This document shows positions 18,408 through 26,426 of a stretch of DNA of 64,000 bases, piece by piece. The DNA is from an uncultured Mediterraneibacter sp. (lineage in GTDB: Bacteria > Bacillota > Clostridia > Lachnospirales > Lachnospiraceae). The position numbers and the translations under genes were made by a program. The notes beneath the pieces are model-generated. The model saw nothing but the letters and a program-made list of their open reading frames with translations, made no database searches and was not told the origin of the DNA. The stretch lies in assembly GCA_934309345.1 (NCBI GenBank), contig CAKRDD010000004.1:62001-126000 (forward strand). Reading direction: 5' to 3'. Numbering within the stretch: position 1 is the stretch's first letter; each line of letters starts with the position of its first letter.

Positions 18408-18564
18408 CCCCTTTTTTTAATTTTTTTCAAAAAAATTTTATTTTTCTTTCAAATTGCCGTTTTTCCTTGATTTTACGCGGTTTTCCGCGATTGTTCAACA
18501 AACCTAAATTTCAAAAAAGGGGTGATTTTCTAAAATATCACTGAAAATATTTCAGATTATATGT

Positions 18565-19500
18565 TCAGACTTCTTCTGCTTCCACCAACTGTTCACTCAG
18601 ATCTTCTACGGCTTCTTCCTTAACCATGATCTGAAGTGCCTGGTTTTTATTCTTAATTACAACTTCTTCATGAGTACCGCCGTACTCTCCATCCAGTGTC
18701 CACGGAATTGCCTCGACAGATTCAAAACGGACTTCTCCACTCTTGAAGGCGTAGATTTTATCTGTATTAATCTGGCGCATCACGACTGCTGCCAGCAGTT
18801 CATTCAACTCTACCGGGTTCTTCGGTGTCTTGAAGAGTGTCACCTCAAAAACACCATCATCAAAAATAACATTTTCTCCAGTGATTCTTTTGAATCCGCC
18901 TACAGAGCGTGAATTTGTCACCATTCCAAAGATAAACTCATCTTCAATCGTCTCTCCGTCATGTGTGACTTTAATCTTATAAGATGGAATATTGAACAGT
19001 CTTTTGGTTCCTTCCAGAATATAAGCCATATGACCAAGAATATTCTTCATACTCTGCTTCGTCTCATATGACACGTCTGTGAAAATACCAAAGGCTGCAA
19101 TATATACAAAGTAATCATCATTAAACTGACCAATATCAAAGGAAAATGGTGTTCCTGTTACAATTGTATCTGCAGCTTCCAGCATATTCTTGGAAATATG
19201 TAGACTGCTTGCAAAATCATTCGTTGTTCCGGCCGGGATATATCCGATCGGCGTCTTATTTTCTCGCATCATCATACCGGTCACGACTTCATCCAGCGTA
19301 CCATCACCACCACTACATGCCACGATGTCATATTCTTCCGTATATCCACTGACTTTTCTTACAGCATCCTGACTTCTCTGTGTCGGATAAACTGTCACTT
19401 CATATCCGCCCTTCACAAAAGTATCGATCACATCTGAAAGTTTCGGCTTCAGAAGTCCCATTCCTGAATTCGGATTGTAAACAAATAGCATTCTTTTCAT
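18565..19500 (-). CDS. Diacylglycerol-kinase-family lipid kinase (YegS/BmrU type)
   Basis: This 311-residue protein is a member of the DAGK-catalytic family that phosphorylates diacylglycerol or related lipids at the membrane face. It begins with the NPNSGMG motif, has the nucleotide-binding CSGGDGTLDEV, and continues with GYIPAGTTNDFA, all characteristic of the family. A C-terminal beta domain contains the LDGEYGG motif. The start is set at the ATG at 19500, nine bases after AGGAGG; the in-frame TTG at 19506 is too close. The substrate (diacylglycerol versus undecaprenol or phosphatidylglycerol) is undetermined. It is monocistronic. Confidence 0.93.
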   Translation of the reverse strand: MKRMLFVYNPNSGMGLLKPKLSDVIDTFVKGGYEVTVYPTQRSQDAVRKVSGYTEEYDIVACSGGDGTLDEVVTGMMMRENKTPIGYIPAGTTNDFASSLHISKNMLEAADTIVTGTPFSFDIGQFNDDYFVYIAAFGIFTDVSYETKQSMKNILGHMAYILEGTKRLFNIPSYKIKVTHDGETIEDEFIFGMVTNSRSVGGFKRITGENVIFDDGVFEVTLFKTPKNPVELNELLAAVVMRQINTDKIYAFKSGEVRFESVEAIPWTLDGEYGGTHEEVVIKNKNQALQIMVKEEAVEDLSEQLVEAEEV

Positions 19501-19564
19501 AAACAAATACCTCCTTATTCAAAAATCATTTGTGTTCACATCAGCTGTAAACTCTCCCCCCATA

Positions 19565-19600
19565 GAAAAAGATGGCTGCACTTCTCTCCAAAGTACAGCC
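19565..19600 (-). terminator. Terminator of the murB-rapZ-whiA-crh operon
   Basis: GGCTGTACTT pairs with AAGTGCAGCC (one G-U) and a T-rich tail follows on the reverse strand, 64 bp past the HPr-like stop. Confidence 0.8.
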
Positions 19601-19664
19601 CCTCTATATTCATTTGTAATCACATGGTTATCTCTCTGTGACTTCAATTACCATCTTATTGTTA

Positions 19665-19919
19665 TTATACGTTAGCAAAGAATGTCTTAATGCCTTCAGC
19701 TGCTTTCTGCTCGTCCTCGCCGTCTGTCACAACGGTAATCTCCTCGCCTCCGATCAGATTCAGACTCATCATACCCATAATACTCTTGGCATTGATGTTC
19801 TTCTCGGCTACCTGGATGTACACTTTGCTCGCATACTGGCTGGCTTCCTGTACGAGAAGGGCGATCGGCCGTCCATCAAACCCTGGGTCCGCTTTCACTA
19901 CAACAGATGTTTTAATCAT
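19665..19919 (-). CDS. crh: HPr-like (Crh-like) regulator lacking the phosphorylated histidine
   Basis: An 84-residue HPr fold. The usual GLHARP active site reads GFDGRP, so Asp15 stands where HPr has the PEP-dependent phosphorylated His15. The regulatory serine is kept in NAKSIMGMMS. Bacillus Crh also lacks His15 (it has Gln), is phosphorylated only on Ser46 by HPr kinase, and is encoded right after whiA, as here. This gene therefore most likely encodes a catabolite regulator and not a sugar-transport phosphocarrier. It overlaps the whiA stop by 4 bp and has an AAGGAGG site. Confidence 0.88.
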   Translation of the reverse strand: MIKTSVVVKADPGFDGRPIALLVQEASQYASKVYIQVAEKNINAKSIMGMMSLNLIGGEEITVVTDGEDEQKAAEGIKTFFANV

Positions 19920-20875
19920 AATAATCCTCCTTGTTCTTGCCGAACTTTGTCTGCCATCTCACTCAGCTTACGCAGTCTGTGGTTGATACCCGATTTTCCA
20001 ACCGGAGGATCCAGGGATTCTCCCAGTTCCTTCAGTGTTGCTTCCGGATGCTCGAGGCGGGCAAGAGCGGCCTCGACTAATCCTTTCGGTATATTCTCAA
20101 ATCCTACACGGTCTCTCAAATATGTAATATCTTCCAGCTGTTTCACTGCTGCTGATACTGTTTTATTGATATTGGCAGTTTCACAATTCACTTTTCTGTT
20201 CACAGAATTTCTCATCTCCTTGAGAATTCTTACATTCTCAAGTTCCATCAATGAGACATGTGCCTCCATGATATTCAGAATATCTACTATCTGTGCTCCT
20301 TCTTTCAGGTAAACAACATACGACTTTTTTCTGAGCACGATCTTCGCGTCCATAGAAAAACTGCAGATCAGATCACAAACCTGATGTGCCATCTCTTCTG
20401 TGGAACAGACAATCTCAAAATGATATGCCTTGTTCGGATCACTCATCGATCCGGACGCCTGAAACGCTCCGCGGAGAAACGCTCTTCGACAACAAACCTG
20501 TTGGACAATCATCGGATTCACGGCATGCAACTCTTCCGCATTCTGCTGTTGTTCCCCCATCATCTTCGCAGCCTGTAAGATACGTATCGCATCTTCATGC
20601 TTTTTTACGATAACGGAATAGGTCTCTGTCTGCTTCTTTATATTTCTCCGAACGGAAATATCACTCCTTATATTAAATGTTTTTTCTATTAATGTAAAGA
20701 CCTTTCTTGCAACTAAAATGTTTTCTGTACGAATCTTGATACTGCACCGATCAAAACTATTGATTACAACCGTTCCGCACATGCCAATAAAAGCCGTCAG
20801 TTCTGCAATCTGGCAATGTCTTGCCGAACTGATGTTTCCTGCAAGTTCTTCCTTCACTTTTCCAGAAAATGACAT
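19916..20875 (-). CDS. whiA: Sporulation/division regulator WhiA
   Basis: A 319-residue WhiA protein: an N-terminal LAGLIDADG-like domain (FSGKVKEELAG start, RRAFLRGAFQASGSM in the middle) and a C-terminal helix-turn-helix (LGESLDPPVGKSGINHRLRK). WhiA affects cell division and, in actinobacteria, sporulation; it has no endonuclease activity. The start is set at the ATG at 20875 after AGGTGG. It sits 12 bp after rapZ. The usual neighbour yvcK is absent. Confidence 0.95.
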   Translation of the reverse strand: MSFSGKVKEELAGNISSARHCQIAELTAFIGMCGTVVINSFDRCSIKIRTENILVARKVFTLIEKTFNIRSDISVRRNIKKQTETYSVIVKKHEDAIRILQAAKMMGEQQQNAEELHAVNPMIVQQVCCRRAFLRGAFQASGSMSDPNKAYHFEIVCSTEEMAHQVCDLICSFSMDAKIVLRKKSYVVYLKEGAQIVDILNIMEAHVSLMELENVRILKEMRNSVNRKVNCETANINKTVSAAVKQLEDITYLRDRVGFENIPKGLVEAALARLEHPEATLKELGESLDPPVGKSGINHRLRKLSEMADKVRQEQGGLL

Positions 20876-20887
20876 ATTTTCCACCTT

Positions 20888-21766
20888 TTACTTTCTCTTC
20901 GTGATGCTGTCCTTCCCAATATCACGGTGTTCAATACGGACGCCATAACTTTCCTCGGTCTCAAGTGTGTGATATAACGCATTCGCCAGCGTTACAGATC
21001 TATGCTTTCCACCGGTGCATCCAATTGCGATCACAAGCTGGTTTTTTCCCTCCAAAATATAATTCGGAATTAAAAATTCAACCATGTCTTTTAATTTTTC
21101 AAGGAAAATCGGTCCCTTATCATTCTGCATGACATAATCCTGGACTTCCGGATCATTTCCTGTTTTTTCTTTCAATGTATCAATATAGTACGGATTCGGA
21201 AGGAAACGCACATCGAATACAAGGTCTGCATCCTGCGGAATTCCGTATTTAAAACCAAAGGACATTACTGTGATATAGAGGTTACAGAAGCTCTCACCTT
21301 TCACAAAAATCTTCTCAAGCTCGATCTTCAGTTCTCTGGTCAGCATTTTACTTGTATCAAGAATATACGTTGCCTTCATTTTCAAAAATGCGGTCTTCTC
21401 ACGTTCTTTCGCAATACCGGTATCCACACGTCCCGACCCACTCAGCGGGTGCTGTCTTCTCGTTTCTTTGTATCGCTTTACAAGTACAGAATCCTTTGCA
21501 TCCAGAAACAGAATCTCATATTTGATCCCCTTTTCATCCATTTGCTCAAGATCTTTCTCTAATCCAGAAATATCCTGTCCGCTTCGCACATCGACTCCCA
21601 ATGCCACTTTCTTCATGGAAGTTTCTGAATTCTCGATCATCTGCACAAATCCAGGAAACATTGCAATCGGCAGATTGTCCACACAGAAATATCCCATATC
21701 CTCAAGCATCTTAAGCGCTGTTGATTTTCCCGCTCCTGACATCCCTGTTACGATAACAAAACGCAT
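20888..21766 (-). CDS. rapZ: RapZ/YvcJ nucleotide-binding protein
   Basis: A 292-residue RapZ-family P-loop protein. The N-terminal TGMSGAGKST is the Walker A and VDNLP follows. The C-terminal domain ends in IGCTGGKHRSV, the conserved metabolite and RNA-binding block. In E. coli RapZ steers decay of the GlmZ small RNA; in Firmicutes (YvcJ) it binds and hydrolyses GTP and its role is less clear. It is one base downstream of murB with an AGGAG site. Confidence 0.96.
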   Translation of the reverse strand: MRFVIVTGMSGAGKSTALKMLEDMGYFCVDNLPIAMFPGFVQMIENSETSMKKVALGVDVRSGQDISGLEKDLEQMDEKGIKYEILFLDAKDSVLVKRYKETRRQHPLSGSGRVDTGIAKEREKTAFLKMKATYILDTSKMLTRELKIELEKIFVKGESFCNLYITVMSFGFKYGIPQDADLVFDVRFLPNPYYIDTLKEKTGNDPEVQDYVMQNDKGPIFLEKLKDMVEFLIPNYILEGKNQLVIAIGCTGGKHRSVTLANALYHTLETEESYGVRIEHRDIGKDSITKRK

Positions 21767-21767
21767 A

Positions 21768-22673
21768 TCAAAACTCTCCTATTCTTCTTACTTCCGCTTC
21801 CAGACGGACTCCTGAATTTTCTTCTACTTTATCTTCTACCTGACGCATCAGTTCCATAACTTCTGCTGCACTTGCATTTCCTCTGTTGATCACGAAACCG
21901 CAATGCTTTTCGGACACCTGTGCATCTCCGACCCGGAATCCGCGAAGTCCTGCATCTTCGATCAGTTTTCCTGCGAAATATCCTTCTGGACGCTTAAATG
22001 TACTTCCTGCACTTGCATACTCTAATGGCTGCTTTGTCACTCTTTTTTCTTTCAGATCATCCATCACTTCTTTGATTTTCTCCGGATTTCCTTTTTCAAG
22101 AGAAATCACTGCTTCAAGTACAATATAATTCTTCTGTTCTACCACACTTGTCCGGTAAGCAAGTCCCATCTCTTCTACAGGGATCGTGAGGAATTCTCCA
22201 TCTGCTGTCATCACCGCCACACTCTCAAGTACCTGCTTCATCTCTCCACCATATGCACCTGCATTCATACGGACGGCTCCGCCTAATGTTCCCGGAATCC
22301 CGGCAGCAAATTCAAAGCCTGTCAGAGATTCTGACAGTGCTGTTGCCGCAATCTTCGACAGAAGTGCGCCTGCACCGGCATAAATCTTATTCTCTTCTAC
22401 CCTGATCTGATTCATTTTCTTAAAAATCTGGATGATTACGCCACGATATCCCTTATCTCCAACAAGAAGATTACTTCCGTTCCCGATCACTGAATATGGG
22501 ATTTCTTCTTTTTTGCATAACTCGACGATTGCCTGGATCTCTTCCTTTGATTCAGGTGTCACGAAATAATCTGCCGGACCACCAATACGAAATGTTGTAT
22601 GTTTCTTCATCGGCTCATCTTTTAATACATTTTCCTGTTTTGTAATAGTGCACAATCTATTGTACAATTCCAT
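21768..22673 (-). CDS. murB: UDP-N-acetylenolpyruvoylglucosamine reductase
   Basis: This flavoenzyme reduces UDP-GlcNAc-enolpyruvate to UDP-MurNAc, the second committed step of peptidoglycan synthesis. The FAD-binding blocks are TTFRIGGPADYF, IGNGSNLLV and GFEFAAGIPGTLGGA. Catalytic regions GSTFKRPEG and the final RLEAEVRRIG are present. The length of 301 residues fits type II MurB. It is the first gene of the murB-rapZ-whiA-crh unit and diverges from the CNNM-family gene. Confidence 0.97.
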   Translation of the reverse strand: MELYNRLCTITKQENVLKDEPMKKHTTFRIGGPADYFVTPESKEEIQAIVELCKKEEIPYSVIGNGSNLLVGDKGYRGVIIQIFKKMNQIRVEENKIYAGAGALLSKIAATALSESLTGFEFAAGIPGTLGGAVRMNAGAYGGEMKQVLESVAVMTADGEFLTIPVEEMGLAYRTSVVEQKNYIVLEAVISLEKGNPEKIKEVMDDLKEKRVTKQPLEYASAGSTFKRPEGYFAGKLIEDAGLRGFRVGDAQVSEKHCGFVINRGNASAAEVMELMRQVEDKVEENSGVRLEAEVRRIGEF

Positions 22674-22768
22674 ATCTATACTCCGTTTCTTCTATATAAT
22701 AGTGTTAAATATTCTTATCAGTCATCAACATCATACACCACCCACTTCATAAAGTAAAGTATATTGCC

Positions 22769-22797
22769 TTGCCAAACACTAATAAACCATGTATAAT
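22769..22797 (+). promoter_or_regulatory. Sigma-A promoter of the CNNM-family gene
   Basis: TTGCCA (22769-22774), 17-bp spacer, TATAAT (22792-22797). Transcription would start near 22804, leaving a leader of about 65 nt. Confidence 0.82.
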
Positions 22798-22823
22798 AAA
22801 TGCGTATATCTAAAATTAACCAA

Positions 22824-22846
22824 GCCTCTTTGGAGGCATATTTTTT
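22824..22846 (+). terminator. Terminator-like hairpin in the CNNM-gene leader
   Basis: GCCTC pairs with GAGGC over a four-base loop and is followed by TATTTTTT. It lies between the mapped promoter and the ribosome site, so it could act as an attenuator. Confidence 0.5.
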
Positions 22847-22869
22847 AATCAAAGGAGTGAATATTTAAA

Positions 22870-24195
22870 GTGGACGCAGGTGACACGTACCTATTAATTA
22901 TACTGTTAATTTTACTATTGTTTTCATCATTTTTTTCATCAACCGAGACTGCGCTGATGTCAGTGAATAAGATTAAACTCCGCTCTCTCGCAGACGGTGG
23001 GAACAAACGGGCGGCTCTGGCTCTTGATATCACAGAGAATCACACAGCAAAGATGCTCAGTGCAATCCTGATTGGTAATAACATTGTGAATGTTTCGGCA
23101 TCTTCTCTTGCTACAACCCTTGCCTATTCATTTGGCGGATACATGGTCAGCATCGCTACACTGATTCTGACAGTAGCAATCCTTGTATTTGGAGAGATCA
23201 CACCGAAGAATTATGCAACGATCAACGCTGAGAAGCTTACGCTTCGCTATATTCCGGTCATCAAGTTTTTTATGACGGTCATGACTCCGGTCATTTTCAT
23301 TATTAACTTGTTTTCCCGCGGAATCATGCTGATCCTTCGCGTAGATCCGGATGCAGCGAACAAAGCTATGACAGAAGAAGAGCTTCGTACCATTGTGGAT
23401 GTCAGCCATGAAGATGGTGTAATCGAGTCTGATGAAAAAGAGATGATCTACAACGTATTCGATCTCGGCGATGCCAAGGCGAAAGACATTATGGTTCCTC
23501 GCGTACATGTTACATTTGCTGATGTCAATAGTACCTTCGATGAATTGATTGATATTTTCCGTGAAGACAAATTCACAAGACTTCCTGTTTACGAAGAGAC
23601 ACAGGATAACGTTGTCGGTATTATTAACATGAAGGATCTGCTTCTTTACGATCATGATACGCAGTTCAATATCCGGGATTTCTTAAGAAAGCCTCATTTC
23701 ACCTATGAGTTCAAAGATATCTCTGAACTCCTTGTAGAGATGAGAGATTCTACTTTTAACATTGCAATTGTTCTGGATGAGTACGGTGAGATGGCAGGAC
23801 TCATCACTTTGGAAGATATTTTGGAAGAGATTGTTGGTGAGATCCATGATGAATATGATGAGAATGAAGATGAACTGATCAAAGAGATGTCTGATCACGA
23901 ATATATTATTGAAGGCTCCATGAGTCTGGATGATGTGAATGATCACTTACATACAGAACTTGACTCTGAAGATTATGATTCTCTCGGTGGACTGATCATC
24001 GAACATTTGGACCGCTTACCTCAGATGGGTGATGAAGTTATCACTGAAGATGGAATTCGTCTGGTGGTCGAGAAGTTGGATAAGAACCGCGTAGAAACGG
24101 TACATGTTTATCTTCCTGAAAGAACAGATACAGAGGAAGAAGCGGATGGAGAAAATCCAGATTCTTCTGAAAATGATAAACACTCACATGAATAG
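22870..24195 (+). CDS. CNNM/CorC-type hemolysin family membrane protein
   Basis: A 441-residue protein with an N-terminal DUF21 membrane domain (helices within residues 1-160, including FSSFFSSTETALMS), a CBS pair at about 200-330 (VPRVHVTF, RLPVYEETQDNVVGI, VLDEYGEMAGLITLEDILEEIVGEI) and a CorC_HlyC domain at about 340-425. The family exports or senses Mg2+ and divalent cations; the name hemolysin is historical. A GTG start at 22870 is used, 12 bases after AGGAG. It ends with an acidic low-complexity tail and a strong terminator. Confidence 0.92.
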   Translation: MDAGDTYLLIILLILLLFSSFFSSTETALMSVNKIKLRSLADGGNKRAALALDITENHTAKMLSAILIGNNIVNVSASSLATTLAYSFGGYMVSIATLILTVAILVFGEITPKNYATINAEKLTLRYIPVIKFFMTVMTPVIFIINLFSRGIMLILRVDPDAANKAMTEEELRTIVDVSHEDGVIESDEKEMIYNVFDLGDAKAKDIMVPRVHVTFADVNSTFDELIDIFREDKFTRLPVYEETQDNVVGIINMKDLLLYDHDTQFNIRDFLRKPHFTYEFKDISELLVEMRDSTFNIAIVLDEYGEMAGLITLEDILEEIVGEIHDEYDENEDELIKEMSDHEYIIEGSMSLDDVNDHLHTELDSEDYDSLGGLIIEHLDRLPQMGDEVITEDGIRLVVEKLDKNRVETVHVYLPERTDTEEEADGENPDSSENDKHSHE

Positions 24196-24206
24196 AACTT
24201 TTTGAA

Positions 24207-24239
24207 ATGCCGGCTGCATTATCGCAGCCGGCATTTTTT
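24207..24239 (+). terminator. Terminator of the CNNM-family gene
   Basis: TGCCGGCTGC pairs perfectly with GCAGCCGGCA and is followed by TTTTTT, 11 bp past the stop. Confidence 0.93.
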
Positions 24240-24247
24240 GACGTTTC

Positions 24248-24274
24248 ACAGGCAATGCACACTTTCATATAATA
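24248..24274 (+). promoter_or_regulatory. Possible sporulation (sigma-K/E-like) promoter of the amidase
   Basis: AC (24248-24249), 16 bases, then CATATAATA (24266-24274), which matches the sigma-K pattern AC-N16-CATAnnnTA. It lies about 30 bp upstream of the amidase start and there is no sigma-A -35. Confidence 0.4.
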
Positions 24275-24304
24275 TAAAAAGCACAAAAATAATGAGGTGA
24301 TTAT

Positions 24305-25081
24305 ATGTCTTATTCTATCATGCTTGATGCAGGCCATGGCGGTCGTGATCCCGGGGCTGTCTATAACGGCCGTCGGGAAAAGGATGACACCTTATCTTTA
24401 ACCCTTGCCATTGGAGAACTGCTGCAGGAACGTGGAATTGATGTACTCTATACACGTACAACAGACATTTATGAATCTCCATATCAGAAAGCATTGGAAG
24501 CAAATGCAGCCGGCGCAGACTTCTTTCTGTCTATTCACCGTAATTCTTATCCAACAGATAATACCGTATCCGGCGTAGAATCTCTGGTTTACAACAAATC
24601 CGGTCTGAAGTACACAATGGCTCAAAATATTAATGAAGGCCTGGAAGCTCTCGGCTTCATCAATCTCGGCGTAAAAGAACGCCCCGGTCTGGTCGTTCTG
24701 CGCCGTACACAGATGCCGGCGGTTCTGGTAGAAGTCGGATTTATCAACTCTGACACTGATAACCGGCTCTTTGATGATAACTTTGATGATATTGCGCTTG
24801 CGATTGCTGAGGGAATCCTTGATACATTAGAAGAAAACGGAGAAATCAGCAGTGATTCTTCTCTCCCTCACTATACAGTACAGACCGGAGCTTTCCGCAG
24901 TGAACGATATGCACGACGACTCCTGAATGAATTAACCGAAATGAATTTTCCTGCTGTTTTGACAGAAGGGGATGGTTTATTCCGGGTAACGGTCGGAGAA
25001 TATGATACGCTTGACGAAGCTGTAAATATGGAACGCCGGCTGAAGCGTGCCGGATATCAGACAGTTATTGTAACTATTTAG
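24305..25081 (+). CDS. N-acetylmuramoyl-L-alanine amidase with SPOR domain (CwlC-like)
   Basis: A 258-residue Amidase_3 enzyme. The zinc ligands are H11 (DAGHGG), E25 and H78 (SIHRNS), and the catalytic Glu is in VEVGFINS. The C-terminal 70 residues (YTVQTGAF...LFRVTVGEY) form a SPOR domain that binds denuded glycan. There is no signal peptide, as in Bacillus CwlC, which acts on the mother-cell wall from inside at spore release. The possible sigma-K-type promoter supports that reading. It has a GAGGTGATT site. An autolysin role outside sporulation cannot be excluded. Confidence 0.92.
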   Translation: MSYSIMLDAGHGGRDPGAVYNGRREKDDTLSLTLAIGELLQERGIDVLYTRTTDIYESPYQKALEANAAGADFFLSIHRNSYPTDNTVSGVESLVYNKSGLKYTMAQNINEGLEALGFINLGVKERPGLVVLRRTQMPAVLVEVGFINSDTDNRLFDDNFDDIALAIAEGILDTLEENGEISSDSSLPHYTVQTGAFRSERYARRLLNELTEMNFPAVLTEGDGLFRVTVGEYDTLDEAVNMERRLKRAGYQTVIVTI

Positions 25082-25146
25082 TTACAGGATTCAGGTTCTG
25101 ACTATTACATGTCCGCAAAAATATTTTCAAAAAACAGAGCGCACTC

Positions 25147-25175
25147 TTGATTTTTTAAATTGACGGTATTATAAT
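25147..25175 (+). promoter_or_regulatory. Promoter of ilvE
   Basis: TTGATT (25147-25152), 17-bp spacer, TATAAT (25170-25175). The leader is about 50 nt, too short for a T-box. Confidence 0.72.
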
Positions 25176-25234
25176 AGCGTTAATTAGAAATCATACGGTC
25201 TTTCGCCGCATAAAGGAATGGAGGATTTACCACA

Positions 25235-26260
25235 ATGGAGAAAAAAAACATTGACTGGGAAAATATCGGATTTGGATATATCCCTACAGATAAGCGTTTT
25301 GTAGCTAATTATAAAGATGGAGCATGGGATGAAGGTGCTCTCACAGAAGATCCTAACATCGTCATGAACGAATGTGCCGGAGTTCTTCAGTATGCACAGA
25401 CAGTATTTGAAGGAATGAAGGCTTACACAACAGAGGATGGACACATTGTTACTTTCCGTCCGGACCTCAATGCGAAACGTATGGTCGACTCAGCGAAACG
25501 TCTTGAGATGCCGCCTTTCCCGGAAGATAAATTTGTTGATGCCATTGTTCAGACAATAAAGGCAAATGAAGCTTACGTTCCACCTTACGGAACAGGAGCA
25601 ACACTTTATATCAGACCTTATATGTTCGGAATCAATCCTGTAATCGGTGTAAAACCGGCTACTGACTATCAGTTCCGTGTATTTGCCACTCCGGTTGGAC
25701 CGTACTTCAAGGGCGGCGTAAAGCCACTGACACTGTGCGTATCAGACTTTGACCGTGCCGCACCGCACGGAACAGGACACATCAAAGCCGGACTGAACTA
25801 TGCAATGAGCCTTCACGCAATTGTTACAGCTCACGCAAATGGTTTTGACGAAAACATGTACCTTGACTCCGCTACAAGAACAAAAGTTGAGGAGACAGGT
25901 GGAGCAAACTTCCTGTTTGTAACAAAAGACAACACTGTAGTTACACCACACTCCACAACAATTCTTCCATCTATCACAAGACGTTCTCTGATGTATGTTG
26001 CTGAACATTATCTTGGACTGAAAGTAGAAGAAAGAGATGTTTACTTTGATGAAGTAAAAGACTTCGCTGAATGTGGTCTGTGCGGAACAGCCGCTGTTAT
26101 CTCACCGGTTGGTAAGATTGTCAACCACGGAGAAGAGATCTGCTTCCCAAGTGGAATGGAACAGATGGGACCTACAATCGCAAAACTTCGTGATACACTG
26201 ACAGGTATCCAGATGGGACGTATCGAAGCACCGGAAGGATGGCTGAAATACATCGACTGA
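25235..26260 (+). CDS. ilvE: Branched-chain amino acid aminotransferase
   Basis: A 341-residue class IV PLP aminotransferase that interconverts Leu, Ile and Val with their 2-oxo acids. The motif FEGMKAY, the lysine segment GTGHIKAGLNYA and the EETGGANFLFV/LPSITRRSL phosphate-binding blocks fit the eukaryote-like BCAT group common in clostridia. It has a GGAGG site ten bases upstream and is monocistronic. Synthesis versus degradation direction cannot be told. Confidence 0.95.
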   Translation: MEKKNIDWENIGFGYIPTDKRFVANYKDGAWDEGALTEDPNIVMNECAGVLQYAQTVFEGMKAYTTEDGHIVTFRPDLNAKRMVDSAKRLEMPPFPEDKFVDAIVQTIKANEAYVPPYGTGATLYIRPYMFGINPVIGVKPATDYQFRVFATPVGPYFKGGVKPLTLCVSDFDRAAPHGTGHIKAGLNYAMSLHAIVTAHANGFDENMYLDSATRTKVEETGGANFLFVTKDNTVVTPHSTTILPSITRRSLMYVAEHYLGLKVEERDVYFDEVKDFAECGLCGTAAVISPVGKIVNHGEEICFPSGMEQMGPTIAKLRDTLTGIQMGRIEAPEGWLKYID

Positions 26261-26340
26261 TTTTAAATCAGGTAAGAATTTTCGATCAGATATTGAAAGA
26301 AGGGATTCATTTTTCGAAATGTTTCTCTTCTTTTTTAGTG

Positions 26341-26383
26341 AAAAAAGGACATCCTGCAGAGATTTACTCCCGCAAGATGTCCC
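26341..26383 (-). terminator. Terminator of glmM
   Basis: GGACATCTTGC pairs with GCAGGATGTCC (one G-U) and is followed on the reverse strand by TTTTTT. The convergent ilvE may use the same hairpin. Confidence 0.8.
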
Positions 26384-26426
26384 TTTCATAGCTGTTATCC
26401 AACAACTCTGTTCCATTCTTAATTAT

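Noticed and set aside
25176..25234. T-box leader before ilvE
   Set aside because: The leader is only about 50 nt and has no T-box sequence or specifier hairpin.
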